Source of the DNA: Provencibacterium sp.
Lineage (GTDB): Bacteria; Bacillota; Clostridia; Oscillospirales; Ruminococcaceae
Assembly: GCA_022792175.1 (NCBI GenBank)
Contig: JAAWAN010000020.1
Coordinates: forward strand, 60,745-124,744
Reading direction: 5' to 3'
DNA: 64,000 nt
Program-made: the position numbers and the translations under genes
Part shown: one piece after another, positions 6,473 through 14,539 of the stretch
How positions within the stretch are numbered: position 1 is the stretch's first letter
Layout: every line of letters begins with the position of its first letter
The notes under the pieces: generated by a model
Seen by the model: only the letters and a program-made list of their open reading frames with translations
Told to the model about the DNA's origin: nothing
The model's database searches: none

Positions 6473-8758
6473 ATGAATAAGACTCTGCAAAAGTCGGGCG
6501 CGCTGCTGCTCGCCGCCAGCCTGTTTTTTGCCGCCTGCTCTTCCGGAGAAGGACAGGCGCCCGCTTCCTCCGCTGCAGAAAGCGAAACGGCTATGGGACG
6601 CTATGTGGAAACGGTCTACCCCTGGCCGGAAGGGCTCAGCCACACAGAAGGCCTGATGAGCCGGCCAGATGGGTCACTGGAGATGATCGGCAGCAAAAAC
6701 GAAACGAGCATGAGCGGCCCATGGGAAATCTATACCTCCTCCGACGGGGGAAAGAGCTGGAGCCAGAAGGCTGCCCCCTGGTTTTCCGAATTCGCCGATG
6801 CGGTCATCGGCGGCGCGGATTATGATGAGGAAGGAAACCTTTATCTGGCGACGGTTACCTATCCGCCGGAATTCGAAGAGCTGCTGCTGCAGGCGATGGA
6901 AACAGGCGTTGCCCCTCCTCCAGAGGCGTATCCGCCATATCTGCTGTACAAGGTATCGCCGGATGGGCAGGTGAGTGAAATCCCGATTGACTGGAAGATA
7001 GAGGAAGGCGCGCAGCAGATGCTTGTTTATGGGCTTAGCTGTGCTGGGCAGGAGCGGATAATCGTTAACCACTATGGAAGCTATGTGCTTTATGATCTCC
7101 AAAGCGGGCAGGCGGTTTATACCTTTTTGACGGATGGCGGCGACCCGATTATCTATCAGAATATCTTTGCGGTGGCCGGGGAAAAGGGGATTGAGCAGTA
7201 CGACCTTACGACCGGGGAAACGCTGGACACAATTCCCTTTGATGAACCGGGCGGCTCGATGAGTCTGCAGGTGAGCAGCGATGGGAAGGCCATCTACCGC
7301 TGCGATGCGCGCGGCATCTACCGCTATGTGCTGGGCGGCAGCGTCTGGGAGCGGGTGGTAGATGGGGAGCTCTCCTCCCTCGGTATGCCTTCGGTTTATA
7401 TCGGCTCGTTCGCTGTGCAGCCAGACGGCGATTTTCTGGTGATTACCACCAGCGGAAACGATTTTGTTCCCATCCACTTTTCCTTCGACAGCTCGGTGCC
7501 CTCGGTGCCGGTAAAAGAGATGAACGTTTACTCGCTTTATGAAAATCAAACGGTGCGCCAGGCCATCGGCCTGATGCAGCGCGCTCATCCGGAAATGCAG
7601 GTCCGCTATACGGTAGCGGTGGATGAGGGCGGCGCTATCAGTGCTTCGGATGCCATCCGCGCCCTCAATACCGCGCTGCTCGCCGGAAAGGGACCGGATG
7701 TGCTGCTGCTCGATTCTCTGCCGATAGAATCCTATATCGAAAAGGGCATTCTCTCCGATCTTTCGCAGGCGCTGCAAACGGCGCAGGCCTCTGAAAAGCT
7801 GCTCGATAATATGACAGGAACCTACCAGAAGGATGGGGCACTCTATGCACTGCCGGCCCGCTTTTTTGTTCCCGAGATGTGGGGAAGCGAAGAATTTATT
7901 GAGAAGGCCGCGGACCTCTCCTCCCTGGCTGCATGGGCACAGGCGGCCCACGCAGAGAACCCGGCTGACAGGCTTCTTTACCGGATGGAGCCCGCACAGC
8001 TTTTAGAAGATTTTTACTATACCTGCGCGCCCGCCTGGCGGGCGGAGGACGGAAGCATCCGTCCACAGGAATTTGCCAGCTTTCTGAGCGATATTAAGCG
8101 CATTGCCGATACGGCCGCCGAGCCCGATCTCAGCGGGATGGGCGAATGGGGAGCCTATATGGATTTTTCCGCCCCCTTTGATTTCATGTATGCAGGCATC
8201 TACTGGGCGAACGGGCTGATAAAAGCCGCCTGCGGCCTTTCCGGCAGCATGGAGGACTACAGTGCGCCGGATGCGGCGGCAGAGTATCTGGGCGGCGGCG
8301 GGTTTAACCTGCTGGCCGGGCAGGCGAAAAACGTCTATGTGCCCGCGGTGATACTGGGGCTCAACAAAAATTCGGAGCAGCAGCAGATGGGGGAGGAGTT
8401 TATCCAGCTTGCTTTGAGCAAAGCGGTGCAGCAGCATAATTTTTCGGACGGTTATCCGGTGAATGAGGCGGCTCTTTTGGAAAACGCCCAAAACCCCTAT
8501 TTTGAAGGGGATGATGGGATGCAGGCCCCGGTTTTTGAAAACGGGGAGATGAAGATTCTCTTCATTTTCTGGCCGCGGGAGAGCTTTATGCAGGGGATTT
8601 TAGACTGCATTTCTTCCCTCGATACCCCCTGCACGATGGACAGAGTGCTGCTGGAGATGATGATAGACGAAACCCGGGAATATTTTGCAGGGAGCATTCC
8701 GGTGGAGCAGGCGGTTTCGGCGGTCGTTGAGCGCACGCAGGCCTACCTTGCGGAATAG
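6473..8758 (+). CDS. Propeller-like/solute-binding fusion lipoprotein (paralogue 2)
   Basis: A 761-residue paralogue of the preceding gene. A short signal peptide ends with a lipobox at FFAAC, followed by a Ser/Ala linker, AMGRYVETV, and an Asp-box SSDGGKSW (about 90-97). The conserved RYVLGGSVWERVVDGELSSLG segment follows, and the solute-binding domain starts near residue 350 (NVYSLYENQTVRQAIG). ALLAGKGPDVLLLDSLP and the terminal ERTQAYLAE match copies 1 and 3. It resembles copy 3 more than copy 1 in the C-terminal domain (DETREYFAGS). It probably binds a ligand outside the cell and delivers it to the downstream permeases. A five-codon ORF (ATGGTTGACAAACGATGA) overlaps the start codon, which may couple translation. 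Confidence 0.8.
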   Translation: MNKTLQKSGALLLAASLFFAACSSGEGQAPASSAAESETAMGRYVETVYPWPEGLSHTEGLMSRPDGSLEMIGSKNETSMSGPWEIYTSSDGGKSWSQKAAPWFSEFADAVIGGADYDEEGNLYLATVTYPPEFEELLLQAMETGVAPPPEAYPPYLLYKVSPDGQVSEIPIDWKIEEGAQQMLVYGLSCAGQERIIVNHYGSYVLYDLQSGQAVYTFLTDGGDPIIYQNIFAVAGEKGIEQYDLTTGETLDTIPFDEPGGSMSLQVSSDGKAIYRCDARGIYRYVLGGSVWERVVDGELSSLGMPSVYIGSFAVQPDGDFLVITTSGNDFVPIHFSFDSSVPSVPVKEMNVYSLYENQTVRQAIGLMQRAHPEMQVRYTVAVDEGGAISASDAIRALNTALLAGKGPDVLLLDSLPIESYIEKGILSDLSQALQTAQASEKLLDNMTGTYQKDGALYALPARFFVPEMWGSEEFIEKAADLSSLAAWAQAAHAENPADRLLYRMEPAQLLEDFYYTCAPAWRAEDGSIRPQEFASFLSDIKRIADTAAEPDLSGMGEWGAYMDFSAPFDFMYAGIYWANGLIKAACGLSGSMEDYSAPDAAAEYLGGGGFNLLAGQAKNVYVPAVILGLNKNSEQQQMGEEFIQLALSKAVQQHNFSDGYPVNEAALLENAQNPYFEGDDGMQAPVFENGEMKILFIFWPRESFMQGILDCISSLDTPCTMDRVLLEMMIDETREYFAGSIPVEQAVSAVVERTQAYLAE

Positions 8759-8800
8759 CGCCAGCAGGCAGTTTTTGGAGGAAAGGATGGGAACCGATAA

Positions 8801-11083
8801 ATGAAACAGGTAGGTTATTTTCGCCGGCTGCTGGCTGGGCTTTGTACACTGGCACTGCTGGCCTCGTGCAGCTTTGCGCCGAAGGAGGGGACTGCCTCCG
8901 GTTTGGAAGCTTCAGGCAGCGATGCCTCCAATGTAGCGATGGGGCGCTACATAGAAGAGGAATACGCTCTGCCTGCCGAAATCAATATTCTGGCGGATGG
9001 GATAGACAGCATGCCCGATGGACGCCTCAGCTTTATCGGCTGCAGCCATGAGCTGGAGCATCTGGGCCCCTGGTCGCTCTTTTACTCGGAGGATGGCGGA
9101 AAGAGCTGGGAAAAACAGGAGGCCCCCTGGCTGCAGGGGATGGACAGCGAGGTCATTTCTCACACCGCCTACGGGGCGGACGGCAGCTTCTATTTTATCA
9201 CCCAGAGCTATACCGATGCGTTTCAGGAGACGCTCAGCGCCGCCATGCAAACGGGGGTAATGCCCGCGCCGGAGGAGTACCCGCCCTATATTCTGCATCA
9301 GGTGGCCCCCGACGGAAATATGAGCGATATTCGCATTCAATGGGTACCGGATGAGGATGGATATGTGAACCTGCTGGCGCTGCATATTGCGGAAAACGGC
9401 GATATTGTCGTGCAGCATCAGACATCTGCCGTACATTATGACCGGCAGACGGGGAAAGCAAAGCATACCTTTCTTACCGGCTTTGCCAACTACAATGCTT
9501 CCAGCTTTCTTTATGATGATATCTATGCCTTTGTAACCAACAACGAGGTTCAGCAGTACAGCCTTGCAAATGGGGATACGCTTGATTCCATTTCTCTTGC
9601 GGAGGGGGATGGCAGCGCCCTGTTCGTCCCGAGCAGGGACGGCAAAGCCCTTTACCGCTGCGACGGGCGAGGCATCTACCGGCTCGTCAAGGGCGGCAGC
9701 ATCTGGGAGCGGCTGCTGGATGGGGAGTTAAGCTCACTGACGCTGCCCTCGGTGCGCCTGCAGAGCCTGTTGGAGAAGGAGGAAGGCTTTCTGGTGCTGG
9801 TCAGGGAGGAGGGGAGAAATATCCCGCTCTCCTACCGCTTTGATGAGACGGTCCCCACCGTTCCGGAAAAGGCGTTTACCATCTATTCGCTGTATGAAAA
9901 CAGCACCATCCGTCAGGCGGCCGGGCTGATGCAGCGCGCCCACCCGGAAGTCCGGGTGGACTATACGGCAGCGCTCGCGGAAGAAAGCGGACAGACGGCA
10001 TCCGACGCGGTGCGCGCTCTCAACACCGAGCTGCTGGCCGGAAAGGGGCCGGATGTGCTCCTGCTGGACGGTCTGCCGCTGCAGTCCTATATAGCGAAGG
10101 GGGTGCTGCTGGATTTAAAGGAGGCGGTGGCGCCGGAAGCAAACGTGCTCCTGCCTAATATCGCGCAGGCCTTCCAGCAGGAAAGCGGTCTTTTGGCTAT
10201 CCCGACCCGCTTCGCAGTGCCACACATGTGGGGGAAGGATGCCTTTATTGATGCGGCGGCAGATTTTGAGTCGATGGCCGCCTATATTGAGGAGTATCAC
10301 CGGCAGAATCCCGATTCCAGAGCGCTGCTTTATATGGCCCCCAGCGAGCTGATGGAGGATTTTTACTACACCTGCGCCCCCGCCTTTCGCGCGCAGGACG
10401 GTAGCATCCGCCGGGAAGAGTTCATGCAGTTTTTGTCCGGCATCAAGCAGATTGCCGACACTGGCGATATGCAGGAAATCGGCTATCCCTATGATGCTGG
10501 CATCCGCTCCATCCTCTGGGCTTCGGATGACGGGGAGGGCACGCAGCCAGAGATTCTCTGCTACCTTTCGCAGAGCATGGAGGACCTGGCCTTCCCGGAT
10601 GCCTACTGCGCCTTTGTGGGCGGCAGAAAATTTGCGCTGATGGCCGGGCAGGCGGAAAATGTTTTCGTTCCTCAGGGGATTTTAGGGGTCAACCGCGCCG
10701 GGCAGCAGGAGCTGGCGAAGGAGTTTGTCGCTCTAGCGCTCTCCGAGAGGGTACAGGGCTGCGATTTTGAGGATGGCTACCCGGTTCGCCTCGATATGCT
10801 CCAGTCCCTGAGCGCCTCTCCCTATCCGGAAGGGGATGACGGCAAGCAGGTGCAGATTTTTGTAGACGGCGAGGAGAAATGGCTGCAGGTGCTCTGGCCT
10901 TCAGAAGAATTCATGCAGGGCATTCTGGAAACGATGCAGTCCCTCTCGACCCCCAGTATCCTGGACCCGGTGCTGCTGCAGATGATAGTAGAGGAAACGC
11001 GGGAATATTTTGCGGGCAGCAAAGGGCTGGAGGAAACGGCAGATGCCGTCATCGAGCGCACACAGGCCTATCTTTCCGAATAG
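8801..11083 (+). CDS. Propeller-like/solute-binding fusion lipoprotein (paralogue 3)
   Basis: A 760-residue third copy, 42 bases after copy 2 and clearly in the same transcript. The signal peptide ends at the lipobox LLASC, then AMGRYIEEEYALP, Asp-box SEDGGKSW (about 95-102) and RLVKGGSIWERLLDGELSSL. The solute-binding domain begins at about residue 360 with TIYSLYENSTIRQAAG and includes ELLAGKGPDVLLLDGLP. Divergence between the copies is spread over both domains, which suggests different ligands rather than recent duplication. As with copy 2, a five-codon ORF (ATGGGAACCGATAAATGA) overlaps the start codon and follows GGAGGAAAGG. After its stop there is a promoter with a large inverted repeat before the permease genes. 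Confidence 0.8.
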   Translation: MKQVGYFRRLLAGLCTLALLASCSFAPKEGTASGLEASGSDASNVAMGRYIEEEYALPAEINILADGIDSMPDGRLSFIGCSHELEHLGPWSLFYSEDGGKSWEKQEAPWLQGMDSEVISHTAYGADGSFYFITQSYTDAFQETLSAAMQTGVMPAPEEYPPYILHQVAPDGNMSDIRIQWVPDEDGYVNLLALHIAENGDIVVQHQTSAVHYDRQTGKAKHTFLTGFANYNASSFLYDDIYAFVTNNEVQQYSLANGDTLDSISLAEGDGSALFVPSRDGKALYRCDGRGIYRLVKGGSIWERLLDGELSSLTLPSVRLQSLLEKEEGFLVLVREEGRNIPLSYRFDETVPTVPEKAFTIYSLYENSTIRQAAGLMQRAHPEVRVDYTAALAEESGQTASDAVRALNTELLAGKGPDVLLLDGLPLQSYIAKGVLLDLKEAVAPEANVLLPNIAQAFQQESGLLAIPTRFAVPHMWGKDAFIDAAADFESMAAYIEEYHRQNPDSRALLYMAPSELMEDFYYTCAPAFRAQDGSIRREEFMQFLSGIKQIADTGDMQEIGYPYDAGIRSILWASDDGEGTQPEILCYLSQSMEDLAFPDAYCAFVGGRKFALMAGQAENVFVPQGILGVNRAGQQELAKEFVALALSERVQGCDFEDGYPVRLDMLQSLSASPYPEGDDGKQVQIFVDGEEKWLQVLWPSEEFMQGILETMQSLSTPSILDPVLLQMIVEETREYFAGSKGLEETADAVIERTQAYLSE

Positions 11084-11113
11084 TGAACTTTCCGTAAAAA
11101 ATGCCAGAGGCGC

Positions 11114-11170
11114 TTGACAGGCATATGACTATTGCAGTAGTATATCAAAGAGGTTACTACTGCAATAGTC
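11114..11170 (+). promoter_or_regulatory. Promoter overlapped by perfect 16-bp inverted repeat ahead of permease genes
   Basis: TTGACA (11114-11119) is followed after 18 bases by TAGTAT (11138-11143). The arms GACTATTGCAGTAGTA (11127-11142) and TACTACTGCAATAGTC (11155-11170) are perfect reverse complements around a 12-base spacer, so the left arm covers the -10 region. There is no T-run after the right arm, so an operator is more likely than a terminator. Confidence 0.6.
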
Positions 11171-11206
11171 TTCCTGCAGGCTGCAAGCGAAAGAAGAGGG
11201 GAATGG

Positions 11207-12064
11207 ATGAAGCAGAAAAGGAGAAGGATTCGAGGGAGCTTCGGCTGGTTTTTCTTTGTTCTGCCGAGCCTTATCGGGGTAGCGGTGTTTGTGCTGGTGC
11301 CCTTTGCCGATGTTATCCGCCGGTCCTTTGCGGAAACGATGAGCGGCACGCCGGTAGGGCTGTGCAACTATCAAACGGTTTTTGCCAACCGGGCGTTTCA
11401 GCAGGCCTCCTATAATACCATCCGCTTTGTTTTGATCTGTATGCCGGCGCTGCTTCTGCTTTCGCTGCTGGTTGCGCTGATTTTACATGGGCAGCCGGAG
11501 CGTTCCGGCCTGTTTAAAACCACCTTTCTGCTGCCGATGGCCGTGCCGGTGGCCTCGGTCGTACTGCTCTGGAAGGCACTTTTCCACCAGAACGGGCTGC
11601 TCTCTTCCTTTATGGTTTCGGTCGGAGCACAGCCGCAGGACTGGATGAAGACCGGCTGGGCCTTCTGGGTGCTGGTTTTCAGCTACATATGGAAGAATCT
11701 CGGCTATGATATGATTCTCTGGCTGGCCGGGCTGGCGGGCATATCGCCGAGCCTCTATGAGGCCGCGCAGGTGGATGGGGCAGGGAGACTGCGCTGTTTT
11801 ACGGCCATTACCCTTCCCAATCTGCTGCCTACGCTGTATACGATAACAGTGCTTTCCTTTTTAAATTCCTTCAAGGTATTTCGGGAGGCCTATCTGGTCG
11901 CGGGGGATTATCCGCATTCGAGCATGTATATGCTGCAGCATCTTTTTAACAACTGGTTTGCCGATCTGGATATGGATAAGCTCTGTGCGGCTGCGGTGGT
12001 TGTGGGGTTTGTTATTTTCCTGCTGATTCTACTGCTGCGAAGGGCCTGGGAAAAGGATATATAA
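11207..12064 (+). CDS. ABC transporter permease, sugar type (MalF/UgpA-like)
   Basis: The 285-residue protein has six predicted membrane helices beginning with SFGWFFFVLPSLIGVAVFVLVPF. It carries the cytoplasmic EAA loop, EAAQVDGAGRLRCFTAITLPNL, used by binding-protein-dependent permeases to contact the ATPase. The family is CUT1, which imports oligosaccharides, glycerol phosphate and similar solutes. GAGGGG lies 5 bases before ATG 11207. No ATP-binding gene is present nearby, so it may use a shared ATPase of the MsmK/MsiK kind encoded elsewhere. The stop codon lies inside a 33-bp palindrome, and a 123-base gap separates it from its partner permease; such pairs are usually almost contiguous. 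Confidence 0.9.
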   Translation: MKQKRRRIRGSFGWFFFVLPSLIGVAVFVLVPFADVIRRSFAETMSGTPVGLCNYQTVFANRAFQQASYNTIRFVLICMPALLLLSLLVALILHGQPERSGLFKTTFLLPMAVPVASVVLLWKALFHQNGLLSSFMVSVGAQPQDWMKTGWAFWVLVFSYIWKNLGYDMILWLAGLAGISPSLYEAAQVDGAGRLRCFTAITLPNLLPTLYTITVLSFLNSFKVFREAYLVAGDYPHSSMYMLQHLFNNWFADLDMDKLCAAAVVVGFVIFLLILLLRRAWEKDI

Positions 12065-12088
12065 AAATGCCAGGCATTTTTATATATC
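12056..12088. repeat. 33-bp palindrome overlapping the end of the first permease gene
   Basis: GATATATAAAAATGCC (12056-12071), a central A, and GGCATTTTTATATATC (12073-12088) form a perfect palindrome. The first arm contains the stop codon of the permease. As RNA it would form a hairpin with a U-rich 3' arm that could attenuate transcription or protect the upstream message. Confidence 0.7.
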
Positions 12089-12187
12089 CTCCTGACCTGA
12101 CAGGATGGATGGCTTTCTGCAGGACTGCAGGGTTCCTCTTTACAGATAAAAGCCTTTCGGTCAGAGAGAGAAAGGGGGATAATCAGG

Positions 12188-13033
12188 ATGAAAAAAAGAA
12201 AGCTGCTTGCGCTGCTGTTGCCGGCCGCGCTGGCGCTGTTGGTCTGGCTGCCGGCGGCTCTGCTCATTGGCGGCTCCTTTATGGGAAAGGCGGAGGTAAG
12301 CGAATGTCTGGGGCCGGTCATCGGCAGCGAGAAGGGATATGCCAGCTGGCATCTGATTCCCCTTTATCCAACGCTGCGGCCCTATGTGGAGCTGCTGCTC
12401 GATTCCCCGCAGTTTTTTGCCATGTTCTGGAACTCGGTTAAAACAGTGGCGCTGATTCTGGCCGGACAGTTTCTGTTCGGCGCACCGGCAGCCTGGGGAT
12501 TTTCCCGCGCAAAGGGGCGCTTTTCGAACCTGCTGTTCACGGTTTATATCGTTCTGATGCTCATGCCCTTTCAGGTAACAATGGTTTCGAGCTACCTGGT
12601 GCTCGACCGGCTGAGGCTGCTGGATACGCTCGGCGCGCTGATTCTGCCGGCGGCGTTTTCCACCTTTCCGGTGTTTATCATGTACCGGTTTTTCTGCGGC
12701 ATTCCGCCGGAGATGCTGGAAAGCGCCTCGCTGGATGGGGCGAACACCCTGCAGGTTTTTCTGTTTATCGGCGTTCCGCTGGGGGCCTCAGGCATTATGT
12801 CGGCCATGGTTTTGGGCTTTCTCGAATATTGGAGCATGATTGAGCAGCCGCTGACCTTTCTGCACGATAAAACGCTCTGGCCGCTGTCGCTGTATCTGCC
12901 GAACATTGTAGCGGATAAGGCGGGACTGGCGCTGGCTGCCTCAGTCGTTACGCTGCTGCCGGCCATTCTCATTTTTATGCTGGGGCAGCAGTATCTGGAG
13001 GCGGGTATCAAGGCGGCGGGCCTTAAAGAATAA
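12188..13033 (+). CDS. ABC transporter permease, sugar type (MalG/UgpE-like)
   Basis: The 281-residue partner permease has six predicted helices and an EAA-like loop, ESASLDGANTLQVFLFIGVPL. It ends in the typical AGIKAAGLKE, close to the 'tGltaGAvKG' tail of CUT1 permeases. A ribosome binding site, GGGGGATAATCAGG, precedes ATG 12188. With the preceding protein it should form the membrane channel of an importer served by one or more of the three propeller-SBP lipoproteins. The loop has Ser in place of the first Ala of EAA, a common variation. Confidence 0.9.
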   Translation: MKKRKLLALLLPAALALLVWLPAALLIGGSFMGKAEVSECLGPVIGSEKGYASWHLIPLYPTLRPYVELLLDSPQFFAMFWNSVKTVALILAGQFLFGAPAAWGFSRAKGRFSNLLFTVYIVLMLMPFQVTMVSSYLVLDRLRLLDTLGALILPAAFSTFPVFIMYRFFCGIPPEMLESASLDGANTLQVFLFIGVPLGASGIMSAMVLGFLEYWSMIEQPLTFLHDKTLWPLSLYLPNIVADKAGLALAASVVTLLPAILIFMLGQQYLEAGIKAAGLKE

Positions 13034-13075
13034 CCGGCACAGGGCAGATTCCCTGGGAAAGGAAGGGCGATAGAT

Positions 13076-14539
13076 ATGCAGATTAAAGAGCTGCTGCACT
13101 GGCAGCAGGGAGAAAAGCAGCTGGGGCGGCAGGGCAGGCTTCTGCGGCTGCTGGCCGGGTTTATCGGGCTGATGCTGGTGCTGACGCTTATCTCCCGTGC
13201 GGCGGATTCCCTGACGGTTGCCAGAGTAGACACTGAAACACCGAAGAGCGGCGCGATTGAGCATGCGTTTGATAAGCAGGGCGTTTTAACCGCCAACCGG
13301 GAGGTAGCGGCGACGACGCTCGGCGGCGTTCTGGTCGAAAGCGTTCAGTCCTATGTGGGGGCGGCCGTTCAAAGCGGAGACCTGCTGTTTACGCTCGATG
13401 TGCAGAGCCTGCAGGAGCAGCTGCAGGAAAAAAACATCGAGAAGAAAAAGCTGCAGATTCAGCTGCAGAGCGCCTACCTGAGCCAGCAGAATCAGGATGA
13501 GCTGAGCGATGTAGCCCAGCAGCGGGCCGATGAGGATTATACCTACACCGAGCTGGAATCGGGCGAGCGGGTGCGCCGCGCCCAGAACGATTTAAACGAT
13601 GCCCGGGATGACATTAATGATTTCTGGAAAACCCATGACCGCGATGAGTTCGACCACTGGTGGAACGATAACTGGTATAACGAGGCGGATGATTGGGATG
13701 AAAACGACAGCTGGGGAACTATCGGCTCTTCCTCCTCGGGAGCCAAGGCCGAGCTGGAGGGGCTGATGAAGGCCTACCAGAGCGCCAAGCGCGCGCTGGC
13801 CGATGCAGTTCTTGCGGAGGAAAAGGCCCTTTTGGAGGCCGAGCGCAGGATAGAGGACGCTGGGCGGGAGAATGTAAAAAGCTCCGACCCGCAGCTGCTT
13901 TCGCTGAACATTCAGCTTCTGGATATTCAGATTGAGCGCCTGCAGCAGCTGATAGAAGCGAACGGAGAGGTACGAAGCCCGGCCAATGGGGTAGTGCAGA
14001 AGCTGGAGGTGGCTACCGGCAGCCGCACTCTGGATACCGCTTCGGCTGTCATTGCCGAGAGCTCGGGAGGCTTTCGCTTTACCGCAACGCTCAGCGAGGA
14101 GGAAGCGAAATATGCCGCACGCGGCGATAAGGTAACCATTACCCTGCAGGGGAAACAGAGGGGGAGCGAGGCAGTGATTGAGAGTGTATCACCCAGCGCA
14201 AAGCAGGCGGGCGGCGTAGAGGTCATGGTGCTGCTCAGCGAGGGGGAAGCGGGACAGGCGGCCAGCATGCATATCTCCAAGCGCTCGGAAAGCTTTCCCC
14301 AGTGCGTTCCGCTCTCGGCGCTGCGCGGAGCTTCGGGTGACCAGTATGTGCTGGTTATGGAGGAGCGGCAGACGGTACTCGGAAATGAAAAGGTGGCGCG
14401 GCGGGTCAACGTGAGCGTTTCTGATTCAAACGACAGCCGGGCCGCCGTTTCCGGCGCGCTGCAGAATCAGGATAAGGTGATTACCGGCAGCACCAAAAAT
14501 ATCGTAGAGGGCGACCGAGTGCGCCCAAGCGAATCGTGA
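13076..14539 (+). CDS. HlyD/RND-type adaptor protein with Trp/Asp-rich insertion
   Basis: The 487-residue protein has one N-terminal TM helix (residues 23-40) and a split barrel-sandwich (biotinyl-lipoyl-like) domain around 70-106 and 296-330, with SPANGVVQKLEV in the second half. A coiled-coil hairpin of about 107-175 and 222-297 lies between them. At the hairpin tip (about 180-213) is an unusual stretch with six Trp and many Asp/Glu, including FDHWWNDNWYNE. Beta-barrel and membrane-proximal regions follow to the C-terminus. In Gram-positive bacteria such adaptors work with MacB-type ABC exporters. The next gene encodes a MacB-like permease whose start overlaps this stop, so they are probably made together. 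Linkage to importer genes is uncommon. Confidence 0.82.
   Translation: MQIKELLHWQQGEKQLGRQGRLLRLLAGFIGLMLVLTLISRAADSLTVARVDTETPKSGAIEHAFDKQGVLTANREVAATTLGGVLVESVQSYVGAAVQSGDLLFTLDVQSLQEQLQEKNIEKKKLQIQLQSAYLSQQNQDELSDVAQQRADEDYTYTELESGERVRRAQNDLNDARDDINDFWKTHDRDEFDHWWNDNWYNEADDWDENDSWGTIGSSSSGAKAELEGLMKAYQSAKRALADAVLAEEKALLEAERRIEDAGRENVKSSDPQLLSLNIQLLDIQIERLQQLIEANGEVRSPANGVVQKLEVATGSRTLDTASAVIAESSGGFRFTATLSEEEAKYAARGDKVTITLQGKQRGSEAVIESVSPSAKQAGGVEVMVLLSEGEAGQAASMHISKRSESFPQCVPLSALRGASGDQYVLVMEERQTVLGNEKVARRVNVSVSDSNDSRAAVSGALQNQDKVITGSTKNIVEGDRVRPSES

Noticed and set aside
6674-7951. 425-residue minus-strand ORF
   Set aside because: Antisense of lipoprotein paralogue 2; composition is that of a reverse-complement shadow.
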